Shown here: piece by piece, positions 20,226-28,182 of the stretch
Numbering within the stretch: the stretch's first letter is position 1
Layout: each line of letters starts with the position of its first letter
Source: BP-464 sp963825415
GTDB lineage: Bacteria > Actinomycetota > Thermoleophilia > Solirubrobacterales > Solirubrobacteraceae
Reading direction: 5' to 3'
Assembly: GCA_963825415.1 (NCBI GenBank)
Contig: CAWGTD010000006.1
Span: 1 to 64,000 of the forward strand
Length of the DNA: 64,000 nt
Position numbers and translations under genes: made by a program
The notes under the pieces: model-generated
What the model saw: the letters and a program-made list of their open reading frames with translations, nothing else
Database searches by the model: none
Told to the model about the DNA's origin: nothing

Positions 20226-21449
20226 AGGTAGAGCAATGGGGTGGTGGGCTGGCCATTGCCGGGAATGGCGCTCCGCACCGCAGAAACGAGGCGGGCCCGG
20301 AACTGGAGGCGATCCCAGTTCAGCGCATGATCCCGGATGACGCCGGAATCGTACGCCTCCGGTGCAAATTCCCGAAGCGCCTGATAAATGGCGTCCGGGG
20401 TCTGCTCTCCGAAGAACTCGCCGCTGACACCCGGCTTGACGGTGTAGAGCGCGCCGCCGGCCGCGTAGGCGAGCACCGGCCGGCCGCAGGCCATGACCTC
20501 CACCGGCACCAGACCGAAGTCGTCGCAGGACGGGAACACGGCCGCGCGACAGCGCTGCATCAGCGAGATCAGCGGAGCGTCCTCGAGCGTGCCGGCGAAC
20601 TCGACGTTCGGCGGTGCGGCCGCGCGCAGCTCCTTGGCGGCCGGGCCGTCGCCGGCGATCACCAGGCGCAGGTGCGGGAGGCGCCGGAACGCCTCGATGC
20701 GCGGCGCCGACGCGCTTGTACGGCTCGACCAGCCGCGAGACGAGCAGGTAGTAGTCCTCGGGCGGGCGCTGCTCGGGGTCCGGGCGAAACAGCCCGCAGT
20801 CGACCGGCGCGCCGATCACCTGCGCGTCGCGCCCGTAGAAGCGCGAGATCTGCTCGGCCGTGAACGGCGACTGCGTCAGGTAGGTGTGCACGCGCTGCGC
20901 GGCGCGCTGGTCGCCCCGCCGGGCGCCGGCGACCAGCGCGTCGAACGCCTTGGCGCCCGGCGCCGAGCGCGCCCAGCGATCGCGGTAGGCGTCGGTCATC
21001 GACCAGGCGAAGCGCAGCGGGCTGTGGCAGTAGCAGACGACCGGCGCATCGTTGGCGGTCCGCAGCCGGTGGGCGTAGGCGTAGCTCGACGCGACGACGA
21101 CGTCGGCCTCGGGCAGGCGCACGCCGTCGGTGTAGCGCCCCCAGACCGGGGCGCCGAGCCGGTAGTGCTTCAGCGTGCGCTGCCGCGGCGGCACGAGGCT
21201 GCGCGTGCGGTCGGCGACGCCCATCCGCTCCGAGACACCGGGCCGCGCGAGCAGCGCGTAGACGTCCGCCTCGGGGAACACGGCGGCCATCTCGGCGGTC
21301 ACGCGCTCGGCGCCGCCGTAGGTCTCCATGAAATCGTGGGTGATGAGCACCCGTGCGTCGCGTGGGAGCGCCGGCGCGGGTTCGAGCAGCTCGAGACCGC
21401 CGACAACGGGTGCCGCGGTCCCTTTCCCCTCCATAAGCAACTCGTCCAT
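20222..21449 (-). CDS. GT4 family glycosyltransferase, one frameshift near 20706
   Basis: The N-terminal half has VLITHDFMETYGGAERV, a glycine-rich loop after the first strand, and YCHSPLRFAW, typical of mannosyl/galactosyl GT4 enzymes. DYYLLVSRLVEPYKRV opens the donor domain. Here the frame changes near 20704-20709 and continues as RIEAFRRLPHLRLVIAGDGP with DDFGLVPVEVMACGRPVLAY, the E-x7-E region. One missing base explains the break; repaired length is about 409 residues. The ATG at 21449 has GGAGG 11 bases upstream. It is the leading gene of a pair with the BY-kinase. Confidence 0.75.
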
Positions 21450-21534
21450 TGCTGCTCAGGCCTCCTTACCTAAAGAGAACAACGGGCTTCCCCTGCAAAA
21501 CTGGCGGTGAAACCGTCGGAGTCCGGCCGATTCT

Positions 21535-23199
21535 CTAGCCGGCGATCTCGCCCCCGCTCCCGCGCCGCCATGCACCCACGCGGCTCCACCCCAACTCGGG
21601 CGCCTCATCGGCCGCTCCGCTGCGCTGCGAGCTGCGCCGCCGCTTGAACTGCCCGTAGGGGAAAAGCGGCGCGGCGAGCACGAGCGCACAGCCGGTCACC
21701 GCCGGCTGCTGCCAGTCCCAGTCGACCCCGCTGTGGCCGATCCAGACCGCCACCGCCGCGCCCACCGCAGCGGTCTGCCCGCGCCCAAGGCCCCCGGGCC
21801 GCGTACGCGAACGCACGACGGCGACGAGGATCGAGCCCAGGAACCCCAGCAGCAGCAGGATGCCCACCAGCCCGAGCTGGCCCATCGTCTCGAGCTCGAG
21901 CGAGTGCGCGTTGCGGACGCTCTCGTCGACACGCCGCTCGCGCGCCCAGCGGACCTCGAAGCCGCCGACGCCGTCGCCCTTCAGCCAATCGCCCTCGAAG
22001 CCGTCGATGGCCACGCGGTAGAGGTCGGAGCGCGTGCCCTTGGCGGTGACCAGTCGCGCGGTGCCGCCCTCCGAGACGATCGTCGGGCGCAGGAAGTCGC
22101 CCCACTGGCGGCTGACGAAGCTCGACGCGTCGTGCAGCGCGTTGGCCGAGTGGCCTTCGATCGGGCCCGACTTCAGCCCGTAGGTGACGATCGCGGCGAG
22201 GGCGGCGACCGCGGCGAGCGCGATCCCGATCGGCCGCCCGACGCGGCGCGCGGCCTGCATGAGGTTCGGCGACGCGCGGCCGGCGGCGATCAGCCACTGG
22301 ACGGCCACGACGATCCCGACGATCACCGCGAGCTGGCCGGCGAACGCGTGCCCGGCGCTCTCGTGCGGGCTGCCCGCGCCCGAGCCGATCAGCTCCGGGT
22401 AGGACTGCAGGCGCCCGATCGCGATCGCCGCCGCCGCGCCGATCAGCGCGATCGTCAGCGCCAGCGACGCGCGCCGCACGCCGGCCGCCAGCAGGACGAC
22501 GAGCCCCACCGCGATCGCCAGCCACGCGCCGCGCGAGAGGCTCATGTACATGCCGACGAAGGCCAGCAGCGATGCCCCCGCCGCGACCGCGCGGGCCGGC
22601 GTCGGCGTGCGCGGGTCGCCCGACAGCCCGCAGGTCAGGACCGTGGTCATCGCGGCCAGCGCGCCGTAGGCGTTCCAGTAGCCGAACGGGTAGCCGAGGC
22701 GCCCGTCGGCCAGCGCCGTGCTGTCGACGGCGCCCGACACGAGGTCTGGCTCGAGCCGGCTCAGCAGCCCCGCGACGACGATCACCATCCCGATCCCGGC
22801 GACCGCCCACGGCACGAGCCGCGCGTAGCGACCGCTGCCCGCGGCGAGCAGGCCCAGGCCGAACAGCGCGAGGTAGAGCACGTCGCGCTGCATCTCCTGC
22901 ACCGCCGCCGCGGGGGTTGGCGACCAGCGCGACGAGAGCCCGGTCCACGCCGCCAGTGCCGCCAGCGACCCGAGCCCGACGAGCGCGTGGGTGCTGAACC
23001 GCCACCCAGGCTTGGCGACCACGACGAGGACTGCGGCGGCGGCGCTGGCGATCGCCGCCGCGGACAGATAAGCCGGCGGGAAGTAGCCGCCGGCGTCCCA
23101 CGCGAGCCGGATCAGCACGACGGCGACGACGGCGAGCGCGACGACGGTCGATCCTGCTCGCCGTACGGCGGCCGAGGCGATCCCTGCCGTCCGCTCCAC
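21535..23199 (-). CDS. O-antigen ligase/polymerase-family membrane protein
   Basis: A polytopic protein of about 554 residues with some twelve hydrophobic segments, for example VVALAVVAVVLIRLAW and LALTIALIGAAAAIAIG. Near the C-terminus, RSDLYRVAIDGFEGDWLKG and NAHSLELETMGQLGLVG are the conserved loop of Wzy/WaaL-type proteins. This is a different subfamily from the gene at 17094. The GTG at 23199 is chosen because it leaves 22 bases to the divergent TPR gene; an ATG at 23223 is possible. Having two such proteins in one locus suggests one polymerase and one ligase, or two polymers. Confidence 0.8.
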   Translation of the reverse strand: MERTAGIASAAVRRAGSTVVALAVVAVVLIRLAWDAGGYFPPAYLSAAAIASAAAAVLVVVAKPGWRFSTHALVGLGSLAALAAWTGLSSRWSPTPAAAVQEMQRDVLYLALFGLGLLAAGSGRYARLVPWAVAGIGMVIVVAGLLSRLEPDLVSGAVDSTALADGRLGYPFGYWNAYGALAAMTTVLTCGLSGDPRTPTPARAVAAGASLLAFVGMYMSLSRGAWLAIAVGLVVLLAAGVRRASLALTIALIGAAAAIAIGRLQSYPELIGSGAGSPHESAGHAFAGQLAVIVGIVVAVQWLIAAGRASPNLMQAARRVGRPIGIALAAVAALAAIVTYGLKSGPIEGHSANALHDASSFVSRQWGDFLRPTIVSEGGTARLVTAKGTRSDLYRVAIDGFEGDWLKGDGVGGFEVRWARERRVDESVRNAHSLELETMGQLGLVGILLLLGFLGSILVAVVRSRTRPGGLGRGQTAAVGAAVAVWIGHSGVDWDWQQPAVTGCALVLAAPLFPYGQFKRRRSSQRSGAADEAPELGWSRVGAWRRGSGGEIAG

Positions 23200-23221
23200 G
23201 CGGCAACGATACCTTGCCGCC

Positions 23222-23653
23222 ATGGCTCGCCTGCCCACTCGTACCGGGGCCTTCGCCACCGCCGCGGTGTGCGCGCTGCTGGCCGTGTGGTTGTGGGACT
23301 CGGGCCGCAGCGAACGCACGCTGCAGCGCGCGAACGAGGCCGGCCTGCGCGGCGACTATGCGCTCGCGGCGCGCGAGGCCGGCGGCATCACTCGCGGCGT
23401 CACCGCCAGCCGCGCGCACGGTGTGCGCGCCTATGCGTACGCCGCGCAGCGCAAGTTCGCCGCCGCGGCGCGCGAGTTCCGTGCAGCGCTGGATGGAGAC
23501 CCGCAGAACTGGCGGCTGCGCCGCGACCTGGGGCGCGTCCTGCTCGCGGTCGGCGACCGCCGCGCCGCCCAGGCGCAGATGGCTCGGGCACTCGCCCTGA
23601 ACCCGCGCATGGCGCTACCGGCCGGCTTCACGAAGGCCGGCCGCGTCGGGTAA
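23222..23653 (+). CDS. Membrane-anchored TPR protein
   Basis: A 143-residue protein with one N-terminal hydrophobic segment (GAFATAAVCALLAVWLW) and then helical pairs. AAQRKFAAAAREFRAALDGDP and VGDRRAAQAQMARALALNP fit tetratricopeptide repeats. Similar small TPR proteins often accompany O-antigen ligase-family genes in actinobacteria, and this one is divergent from such a gene by 22 bases, possibly sharing control. It may scaffold the polymerase or the assembly machinery; this is inference from position. Confidence 0.65.
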   Translation: MARLPTRTGAFATAAVCALLAVWLWDSGRSERTLQRANEAGLRGDYALAAREAGGITRGVTASRAHGVRAYAYAAQRKFAAAAREFRAALDGDPQNWRLRRDLGRVLLAVGDRRAAQAQMARALALNPRMALPAGFTKAGRVG

Positions 23654-23675
23654 CGGACCGGTCTCCGGTTCCCAT

Positions 23676-23704
23676 TTGGCGCGGGCGCCGTCGTTCCCTA
23701 TGAT
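23676..23704 (+). promoter_or_regulatory. Sigma70-type promoter for the initiating sugar-phosphate transferase
   Basis: TTGGCG at 23676-23681 and TATGAT at 23699-23704 are separated by exactly 17 bases and match the housekeeping consensus in 4 and 5 of 6 positions. The expected start of transcription is near 23711. That leaves a leader of about 60 bases before the TTG start of the downstream gene. It is the clearest full promoter in the window. Confidence 0.65.
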
Positions 23705-23722
23705 CCCGCGCCCTCTCAGGTG

Positions 23723-23751
23723 GACGGGAGACCACCGAGGGGACGGGAGAC
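23723..23751 (+). repeat. Two direct copies of GACGGGAGAC in the leader of the sugar-phosphate transferase
   Basis: GACGGGAGAC occurs at 23723-23732 and again at 23742-23751, 19 bases from start to start, close to two helical turns. Both copies lie just downstream of the predicted transcription start. They could be a tandem operator or part of a leader structure. No function is proven. Confidence 0.5.
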
Positions 23752-23771
23752 TCACAAGGCAGGGGGAAGGC

Positions 23772-25326
23772 TTGAGCGCGCTAGGGACAGATCCTCGTTT
23801 CGACGAGGGCGCAGTCGCATCGACGGGATTCGCGATGCCGTCGCGTGCGCCGAACGCGGCGCCCTCGCGCATGCCGACCACGGACCTGGTTCCGACGCTC
23901 GAGCCGGGCGCCGACCACGTTCTCTACGGCGCCGACATCGAGACGCCGCGGCGCGACTCGCTGCGCCGCCGCACGCTGGCGCTCGCCGACGTGCTGGCGC
24001 TGCTCGCCGCCTACGCCGGCATGTGGCTGGTGGCCACTCCCACCACGACGCTGGTCTCCGACGCGCCGTTCCTCGTGGCGCTCGCGCTGTGGGTGCTGCT
24101 CAACAAGACGCTGCGGCTCTACGACCGCGACGCGAACCTGATCCACAAGTCGACGCTCGACGAGTTCCCGCGGATCGTGCACTCGATCTCGCTCGGCTGC
24201 GCGCTGATCTACTTCGCCGGGCCGCTGCTGCCCGGCGTCGAGGCGCACCGCCCGCAGGTCGGCGCGTTCTGGCTGCTCGCGATCCTCATCACCCCCGGCT
24301 TCCGGCTGGCCGCGCGGCGGCTCGTGCTCACGCGCACGTCGCCCGAACGCGTGCTGCTGGTGGGCTCGGGTCACGTCGCCGGCCTCGTGTCGCAAAAGAT
24401 CCGCGGCCACGGGGAGTACGGCGTCGAGCTCGTCGGCTATGTCGACACGCCCGACGACGTGCCCACCCTGGAGGCGGGCCTGCCGCGGCTCGGCGACATC
24501 TCGCGCTTCGAGCAGATCTGCCGTGAGAACGACGTCGAGCGCGTCGTGGTCGCCTTCTCGAGCCTCTCCGAAGAGGCGATGCTCGACGTGATCCGGGTCG
24601 CCAAGCGCCTGCGCGCGAAGATCACGATCGTCCCGCGACTGTTCGAGGTCATCGGCCACAACGTCGAGATCGACCAGATCGAGGGCATGACGCTGCTCGG
24701 CCTGCGCCCGCTCAGCCGCACGACGTCGACACGCGCGCTCAAGCGCGCGACCGACGTGATCGGCGCGGCGGTGGGCCTCGTTCTCGCCGCCCCCGTGCTG
24801 CTCGTCGCGGCCATCGGCGATCAAGCTGACGTCGCCCGGCCCGGTGTTCTTCAAGCAGCGCCGCGTCGGCCGCGCCAACCGCGAGTTCCAGATGCTCAAG
24901 CTGCGCACGATGGTCGACGGCGCCGACGCCATGAAGGCCGACCTGGCCCATCTCAACGAGGTCCCGGGCGGGACGATGTTCAAGATCGACCTCGACCCGC
25001 GCGTGACTCCGGTCGGCCGGTTCCTGCGCGCGTCGAGCCTCGACGAGCTTCCGCAGCTGATCAACGTGCTGCGCGGCGAGATGAGCCTCGTCGGCCCGCG
25101 CCCGCTCGTGCCGGAGGAGGACGACAACGTCATCGGCTGGCATCGTGCCCGGCTGGAGCTCACTCCGGGGCTGACCGGCCCGTGGCAGGTCATGGGCCGC
25201 AACCAGATCCCGTTCCACGAGATGGTCAAGCTCGACTATCTCTATGTGTCGGAATGGTCGCTCTGGAACGACATCACGCTGCTGCTCAGGACGCTTCCGG
25301 TCGTGCTCGGCCGCCGAGGCAGCTGA
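23772..25326 (+). CDS. WbaP-type undecaprenyl-phosphate sugar-phosphate transferase, one frameshift near 24818
   Basis: This enzyme would start repeat-unit synthesis by moving a sugar-1-phosphate onto undecaprenyl phosphate. The N-terminal half has four hydrophobic segments and a CoA-binding-like domain (VLLVGSGHVAGLVSQKI). RALKRATDVIGAAVGLVLAA leads into the catalytic domain with GPVFFKQRRVGR, FKMLKLRTM-type and SLDELPQLINVLRGEMSLVG motifs, all hallmarks of the polyprenyl glycosylphosphotransferase family. The frame breaks near 24815-24821, where one lost base explains the jump to AIKLTSPGPVFF. Repaired length is about 518 residues. TTG at 23772 follows AGGGGG by 5 bases; an ATG at 23838 is an alternative. 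Confidence 0.8.
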
Positions 25327-25342
25327 GCACGGAGCGCTACGG

Positions 25343-25663
25343 GTGAGCCGGCCCCGCAGCCGCTTCTGGCGGCGGGCGACTCGGCGCGGCGTCGGCGGCG
25401 CCCTTCCGCCTGCCCACCAACCCGTCGAGCCGGCCGCGCCCGCTCCCGAGCAGCTCGACTCGCAGCGTTGGCTGCCGTCCGACTACACGCCCGTGCAGCA
25501 CTTCGCGGGCTCGCCCGTCGAGCCCCACGACCCGTCCGAGTGGGTTCCGCTGCCGATCACGCCGTTCGAGCCGCGGACCGGCGCGCCGGCGGAGCCTCCG
25601 GGCCGGCTGCGACGCCGGCGCTGGCTGCCCTGGCGCGCGCGCCGCAACCGGCGCGCGGGCTAG
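25343..25663 (+). CDS. Small proline- and arginine-rich protein of unknown function
   Basis: A 106-residue reading frame starting at GTG, with GGAG 8 bases upstream and beginning 17 bases after the sugar-phosphate transferase. It is rich in Pro, Arg and Trp (QRWLPSDYTPVQHF, SEWVPLPITPFEP) and ends in a very basic tail. It has no membrane segment or known motif. The position in the operon, the ribosome site and G/C-rich third codon positions support a real gene. No function can be assigned. Confidence 0.45.
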   Translation: MSRPRSRFWRRATRRGVGGALPPAHQPVEPAAPAPEQLDSQRWLPSDYTPVQHFAGSPVEPHDPSEWVPLPITPFEPRTGAPAEPPGRLRRRRWLPWRARRNRRAG

Positions 25664-25669
25664 TCTCCA

Positions 25670-27091
25670 ATGCCGATGCCGCCGGCCGGGACATCCAAGC
25701 CCGGAGCCGTCACGCCGAGCGGGGTGCGCGACGGCGATCCGCAGGTGCTCGCCGCGCTGTGCGCACGGCGTGGCGAGGCCGTGCTCGCGTTCGCCCGGAC
25801 CGTCTGCCCGCCCGAGTACGCGACGCGCGCGGCCGCCGACGCCTTCGCACGCTTTCGCGCGACGGTCGCGGGAGACGGCGAGCTCGATCTCCACCCCGAC
25901 GCGCTGTTGCTGCGCTCGATTCGCCGCGCCGCGCTCGACGCCGTCGAGCCCGGCCCGGACCTCGGCTGCGCTCCCGCCCGGCCGCTGCTGGCCGCCCGCG
26001 CGGAGCGCTCGATCGCCGCAGGCGAGGACGCTCGCCTGACCCACCACCTCAAGATCTGCGACCACTGCCGCGACATCAGCAGCCGCCTGTCGACTGCCGA
26101 GACCGCCTACCGCGACGCCGAGCCGCGGCCGGTCGAGCCCGACGCCACTGCGGCGATCGTCGCGGCGATGGCGGCGGCCGCGCCGATCCGCTCCTCCCTG
26201 CGCCCCACGGCCGCCAACGGCAACGGCGCGCACGAGGCGAAGGCGGTGGTGCACCGCACCCCGGAGCCCGAGCCGGAGCCCATCGCCACCGAGCCCGAAC
26301 CCGAGCCTGAGCCCGAGCCGGTGGCGATCGAGCCCGAGCCCGAGCCGGAGCCGCGAGCCCGAGCCCGAACCGGAGCCGGTCGCGACCGAACCCGAGCCGG
26401 TCGCCGCGGCGCGGCCCACCCCTCCGCTTCCCTACTACCAGGTGCCGCAGCGCGGGCAGGCGCAACGGCGCCTGCAGGCGGCGTGGAGCGGCGAGCGCGC
26501 GGGGTCGGTCGCGGGCGCAGCGGCGTCGCTCACCCGCCGGGCGGGGAACTTCGCGCGCAAGGCCCTCGAGCGGTCCGACCGGCGTGCCACTCCAGCGCCT
26601 CACACCGATCCGGCACCCGAGGCGCCGGATCCCCACCCGGCGCACACCGCGACCTGGCAGCCGGTCGAGGAGATCGAGTTCCCGCCCGCGCCCGCGCTGG
26701 AGCGGCTCGCGGACAGCCCGAAGCAGTTCCCCACCAGGCCGAGGAGCGTCCCCGCCTGCGCCCGGTTTCACGCCCGCCGCGCCTCGTGCGCCCGCGGCGC
26801 GAGCGCCACCACCTCCCGTTGCACATGCACGCGCCGCGCGAGCTCGCCATCCCGGCGGGCCTGCTCGTCATCGCCGTGCTGGTGATCCTGGCGGTGGCGG
26901 GGGTGTTCGGTGGCGGCGACGGCGCCTCGTCGCCCAAGGGGACCGAGGTCCGTGTCGCCAGCGCGCCGCAGCGGCTCGTCGTGCAGCCGTCGCGCTCGGC
27001 GACGGCGACGTCGCTCACGCGCGCGGTCGCGATCACGGGCGCCCCGCCGATCGTCGACGAGACGACGCCCTCGCCGGCCACGGCGCCCTAG
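25670..27091 (+). CDS. Membrane protein with sigma-region-2-like part, zinc anti-sigma motif and Glu-Pro repeats; two frame breaks
   Basis: Residues about 15-95 (VRDGDPQVLAALCARRGEAV and the following helices, ending LLLRSIRRAALDAV) resemble region 2 of ECF sigma factors. Next comes HLKICDHC, the H-x3-C-x2-C zinc motif of anti-sigma factors. A long Glu-Pro repeat follows, then a charged region, one membrane helix (IPAGLLVIAVLVILAVAGVF) near the C-terminus and about 60 outer residues. The frame shifts near 26350 and shifts back near 26742; the middle part is more protein-like and richer in G/C third positions in the shifted frame, so two compensating indels are likely. No close known family was recognised. 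Confidence 0.55.
   Translation: MPMPPAGTSKPGAVTPSGVRDGDPQVLAALCARRGEAVLAFARTVCPPEYATRAAADAFARFRATVAGDGELDLHPDALLLRSIRRAALDAVEPGPDLGCAPARPLLAARAERSIAAGEDARLTHHLKICDHCRDISSRLSTAETAYRDAEPRPVEPDATAAIVAAMAAAAPIRSSLRPTAANGNGAHEAKAVVHRTPEPEPEPIATEPEPEPEPEPVAIEPEPEPEPRARARTGAGRDRTRAGRRGAAHPSASLLPGAAARAGATAPAGGVERRARGVGRGRSGVAHPPGGELRAQGPRAVRPACHSSASHRSGTRGAGSPPGAHRDLAAGRGDRVPARARAGAARGQPEAVPHQAEERPRLRPVSRPPRLVRPRRERHHLPLHMHAPRELAIPAGLLVIAVLVILAVAGVFGGGDGASSPKGTEVRVASAPQRLVVQPSRSATATSLTRAVAITGAPPIVDETTPSPATAP
26264..26404 (+). repeat. Imperfect tandem repeat encoding Glu-Pro runs
   Basis: The stretch is built of GAGCCC/GAGCCG units that encode runs of Glu-Pro, broken by IAT, VAI or VAT every 8 to 10 residues. 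This gives a higher-order unit of about (EP)4-VAT. A frame break inside it, near 26350, may come from slippage or sequencing error in the repeat. Confidence 0.7.
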
Positions 27092-27105
27092 CTCAAGTTC
27101 ATCTC

Positions 27106-27140
27106 GGCACAAACCGACGACATGGCGGACGTTTTGTGCC
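27106..27140. promoter_or_regulatory. Inverted repeat GGCACAAA ... TTTGTGCC upstream of the LPxTG gene
   Basis: The arms at 27106-27113 and 27133-27140 are perfect 8-base complements with 19 bases between them. The element lies 30 bases before the start codon of the surface-protein gene and 15 bases after the stop of the previous gene. The site could be an operator or an RNA hairpin. No -10/-35 pair was convincing nearby. Confidence 0.35.
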
Positions 27141-27169
27141 ACCATATGTCCTGGCTAGGGAGGTCACGG

Positions 27170-27637
27170 ATGCGCAGGGTTGCTGTAGTTCTTGCAGTTG
27201 TCTCGTTCGGGGCGGTTGTCGCCCCGGCGATGGCGCAAGGGGGATTTGCCGATTACCGCCAGGCGGCGGCGGATCAGTACGCGAGCTCGAGCGGCAACGC
27301 GCCGCCGGCTCCGACGGCGGTGACCGCGCCGAGCACCACGGCGCCCACCGGCGTGGCGCCGACCGGCACCGCGAAGAAGAAGACGACCAAGAAGAAGTCC
27401 ACCAAGAAGAACGGCTCGACGAACAAGCCGACCGGCTCGACGCTGGGCACGGGCTTCTCCTCGCCGGTCACGGTGGGCCCCGACTCGAACGCGCCGCCGA
27501 CCGTCAACGGCCAGCTGCCCTACACGGGCGGGCCGCTCGGCGTGATCGTGCTGATCGCGCTCGGCTTCCTCGCCGCCGGCTTCCTGCTCGCCGCCGCGCT
27601 GCGGCTGCGGCGCCCGCGCAGCGAGGCCTCCGCCTAG
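27170..27637 (+). CDS. Small LPxTG-type surface protein (sortase substrate)
   Basis: A 155-residue protein with a signal peptide (RRVAVVLAVVSFGAVVAPAMA) and a low-complexity Ser/Thr/Pro region including a Lys-Thr-rich block (KKKTTKKKSTKK). It ends in a full cell-wall sorting signal: LPYTGG, a hydrophobic stretch (LGVIVLIALGFLAAGFLLAAAL) and a basic tail RLRRPRS. A sortase would cleave between Thr and Gly and link it to the wall. GGGAGG 7 bases before the ATG supports this start. No sortase gene is in the window. Its stop shares CTAG with the convergent pdxT. Confidence 0.75.
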   Translation: MRRVAVVLAVVSFGAVVAPAMAQGGFADYRQAAADQYASSSGNAPPAPTAVTAPSTTAPTGVAPTGTAKKKTTKKKSTKKNGSTNKPTGSTLGTGFSSPVTVGPDSNAPPTVNGQLPYTGGPLGVIVLIALGFLAAGFLLAAALRLRRPRSEASA

Positions 27638-28182
27638 CGCCCGTTCGACCGCACGCGGCGCAGGAAGTCCGCGTGCAGCGACACGTCGTCCCCGAGCTCC
27701 GGGTGGAACGCGACCGCCACGACGTTGTCCTGGCGTACCGCGATCGGGTGCCCGTCGACCTCGGCTAGCACCTCGACGTCCGGGCCCGCATCGGCCACCC
27801 ACGGCGCGCGGATGAACACCGCGTGGACCCTGCGGCCCTCGATTTCGAGATCCGTCTCGAACGACCGGATCTGGCGGCCGAACGCGTTGCGCTCGCAGAC
27901 GAGGTCGAGCACCCCGAGGTGGTCGCGGTCGAGCATGATCATGCCCGCGCACGTGCCGAGCAGCGGTCGACCCGAGGCCGCGAACTCGCGCAGCGGGTCG
28001 GCCAGCCCCTCGCGCTCGACGCCCAGCTCCATCGTCGTCGACTCACCGCCGGGCATCACGAGCCCGTCGAGGCCCTCGAGATCCTCGGGCGTGCGGACCT
28101 CGCGGACCTCCGCCCCCAGGTCGCGCAGGATCCTCGCGTGCGCCGCGAACCCGCCCTGGAGCGCGAGGACTCCGACTACCAC
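27634..28182 (-). CDS. pdxT: Pyridoxal 5'-phosphate synthase glutaminase subunit PdxT
   Basis: A 182-residue class I glutaminase that supplies ammonia to PdxS for the DXP-independent synthesis of vitamin B6. VGVLALQGGFAAHARIL is the family's N-terminus. GGESTTM is the PdxT signature, LLGTCAGM carries the catalytic cysteine, and FHPEL contains the catalytic histidine. The GTG start lies inside the end of pdxS, overlapping its stop by several bases, so the two subunits are probably made together. Length is normal. Confidence 0.93.
   Translation of the reverse strand: MVVGVLALQGGFAAHARILRDLGAEVREVRTPEDLEGLDGLVMPGGESTTMELGVEREGLADPLREFAASGRPLLGTCAGMIMLDRDHLGVLDLVCERNAFGRQIRSFETDLEIEGRRVHAVFIRAPWVADAGPDVEVLAEVDGHPIAVRQDNVVAVAFHPELGDDVSLHADFLRRVRSNGR

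Noticed and set aside
26264..26404. Short repeated units as a CRISPR array
   Set aside because: The units are contiguous 6-base codon repeats without spacers and encode Glu-Pro.
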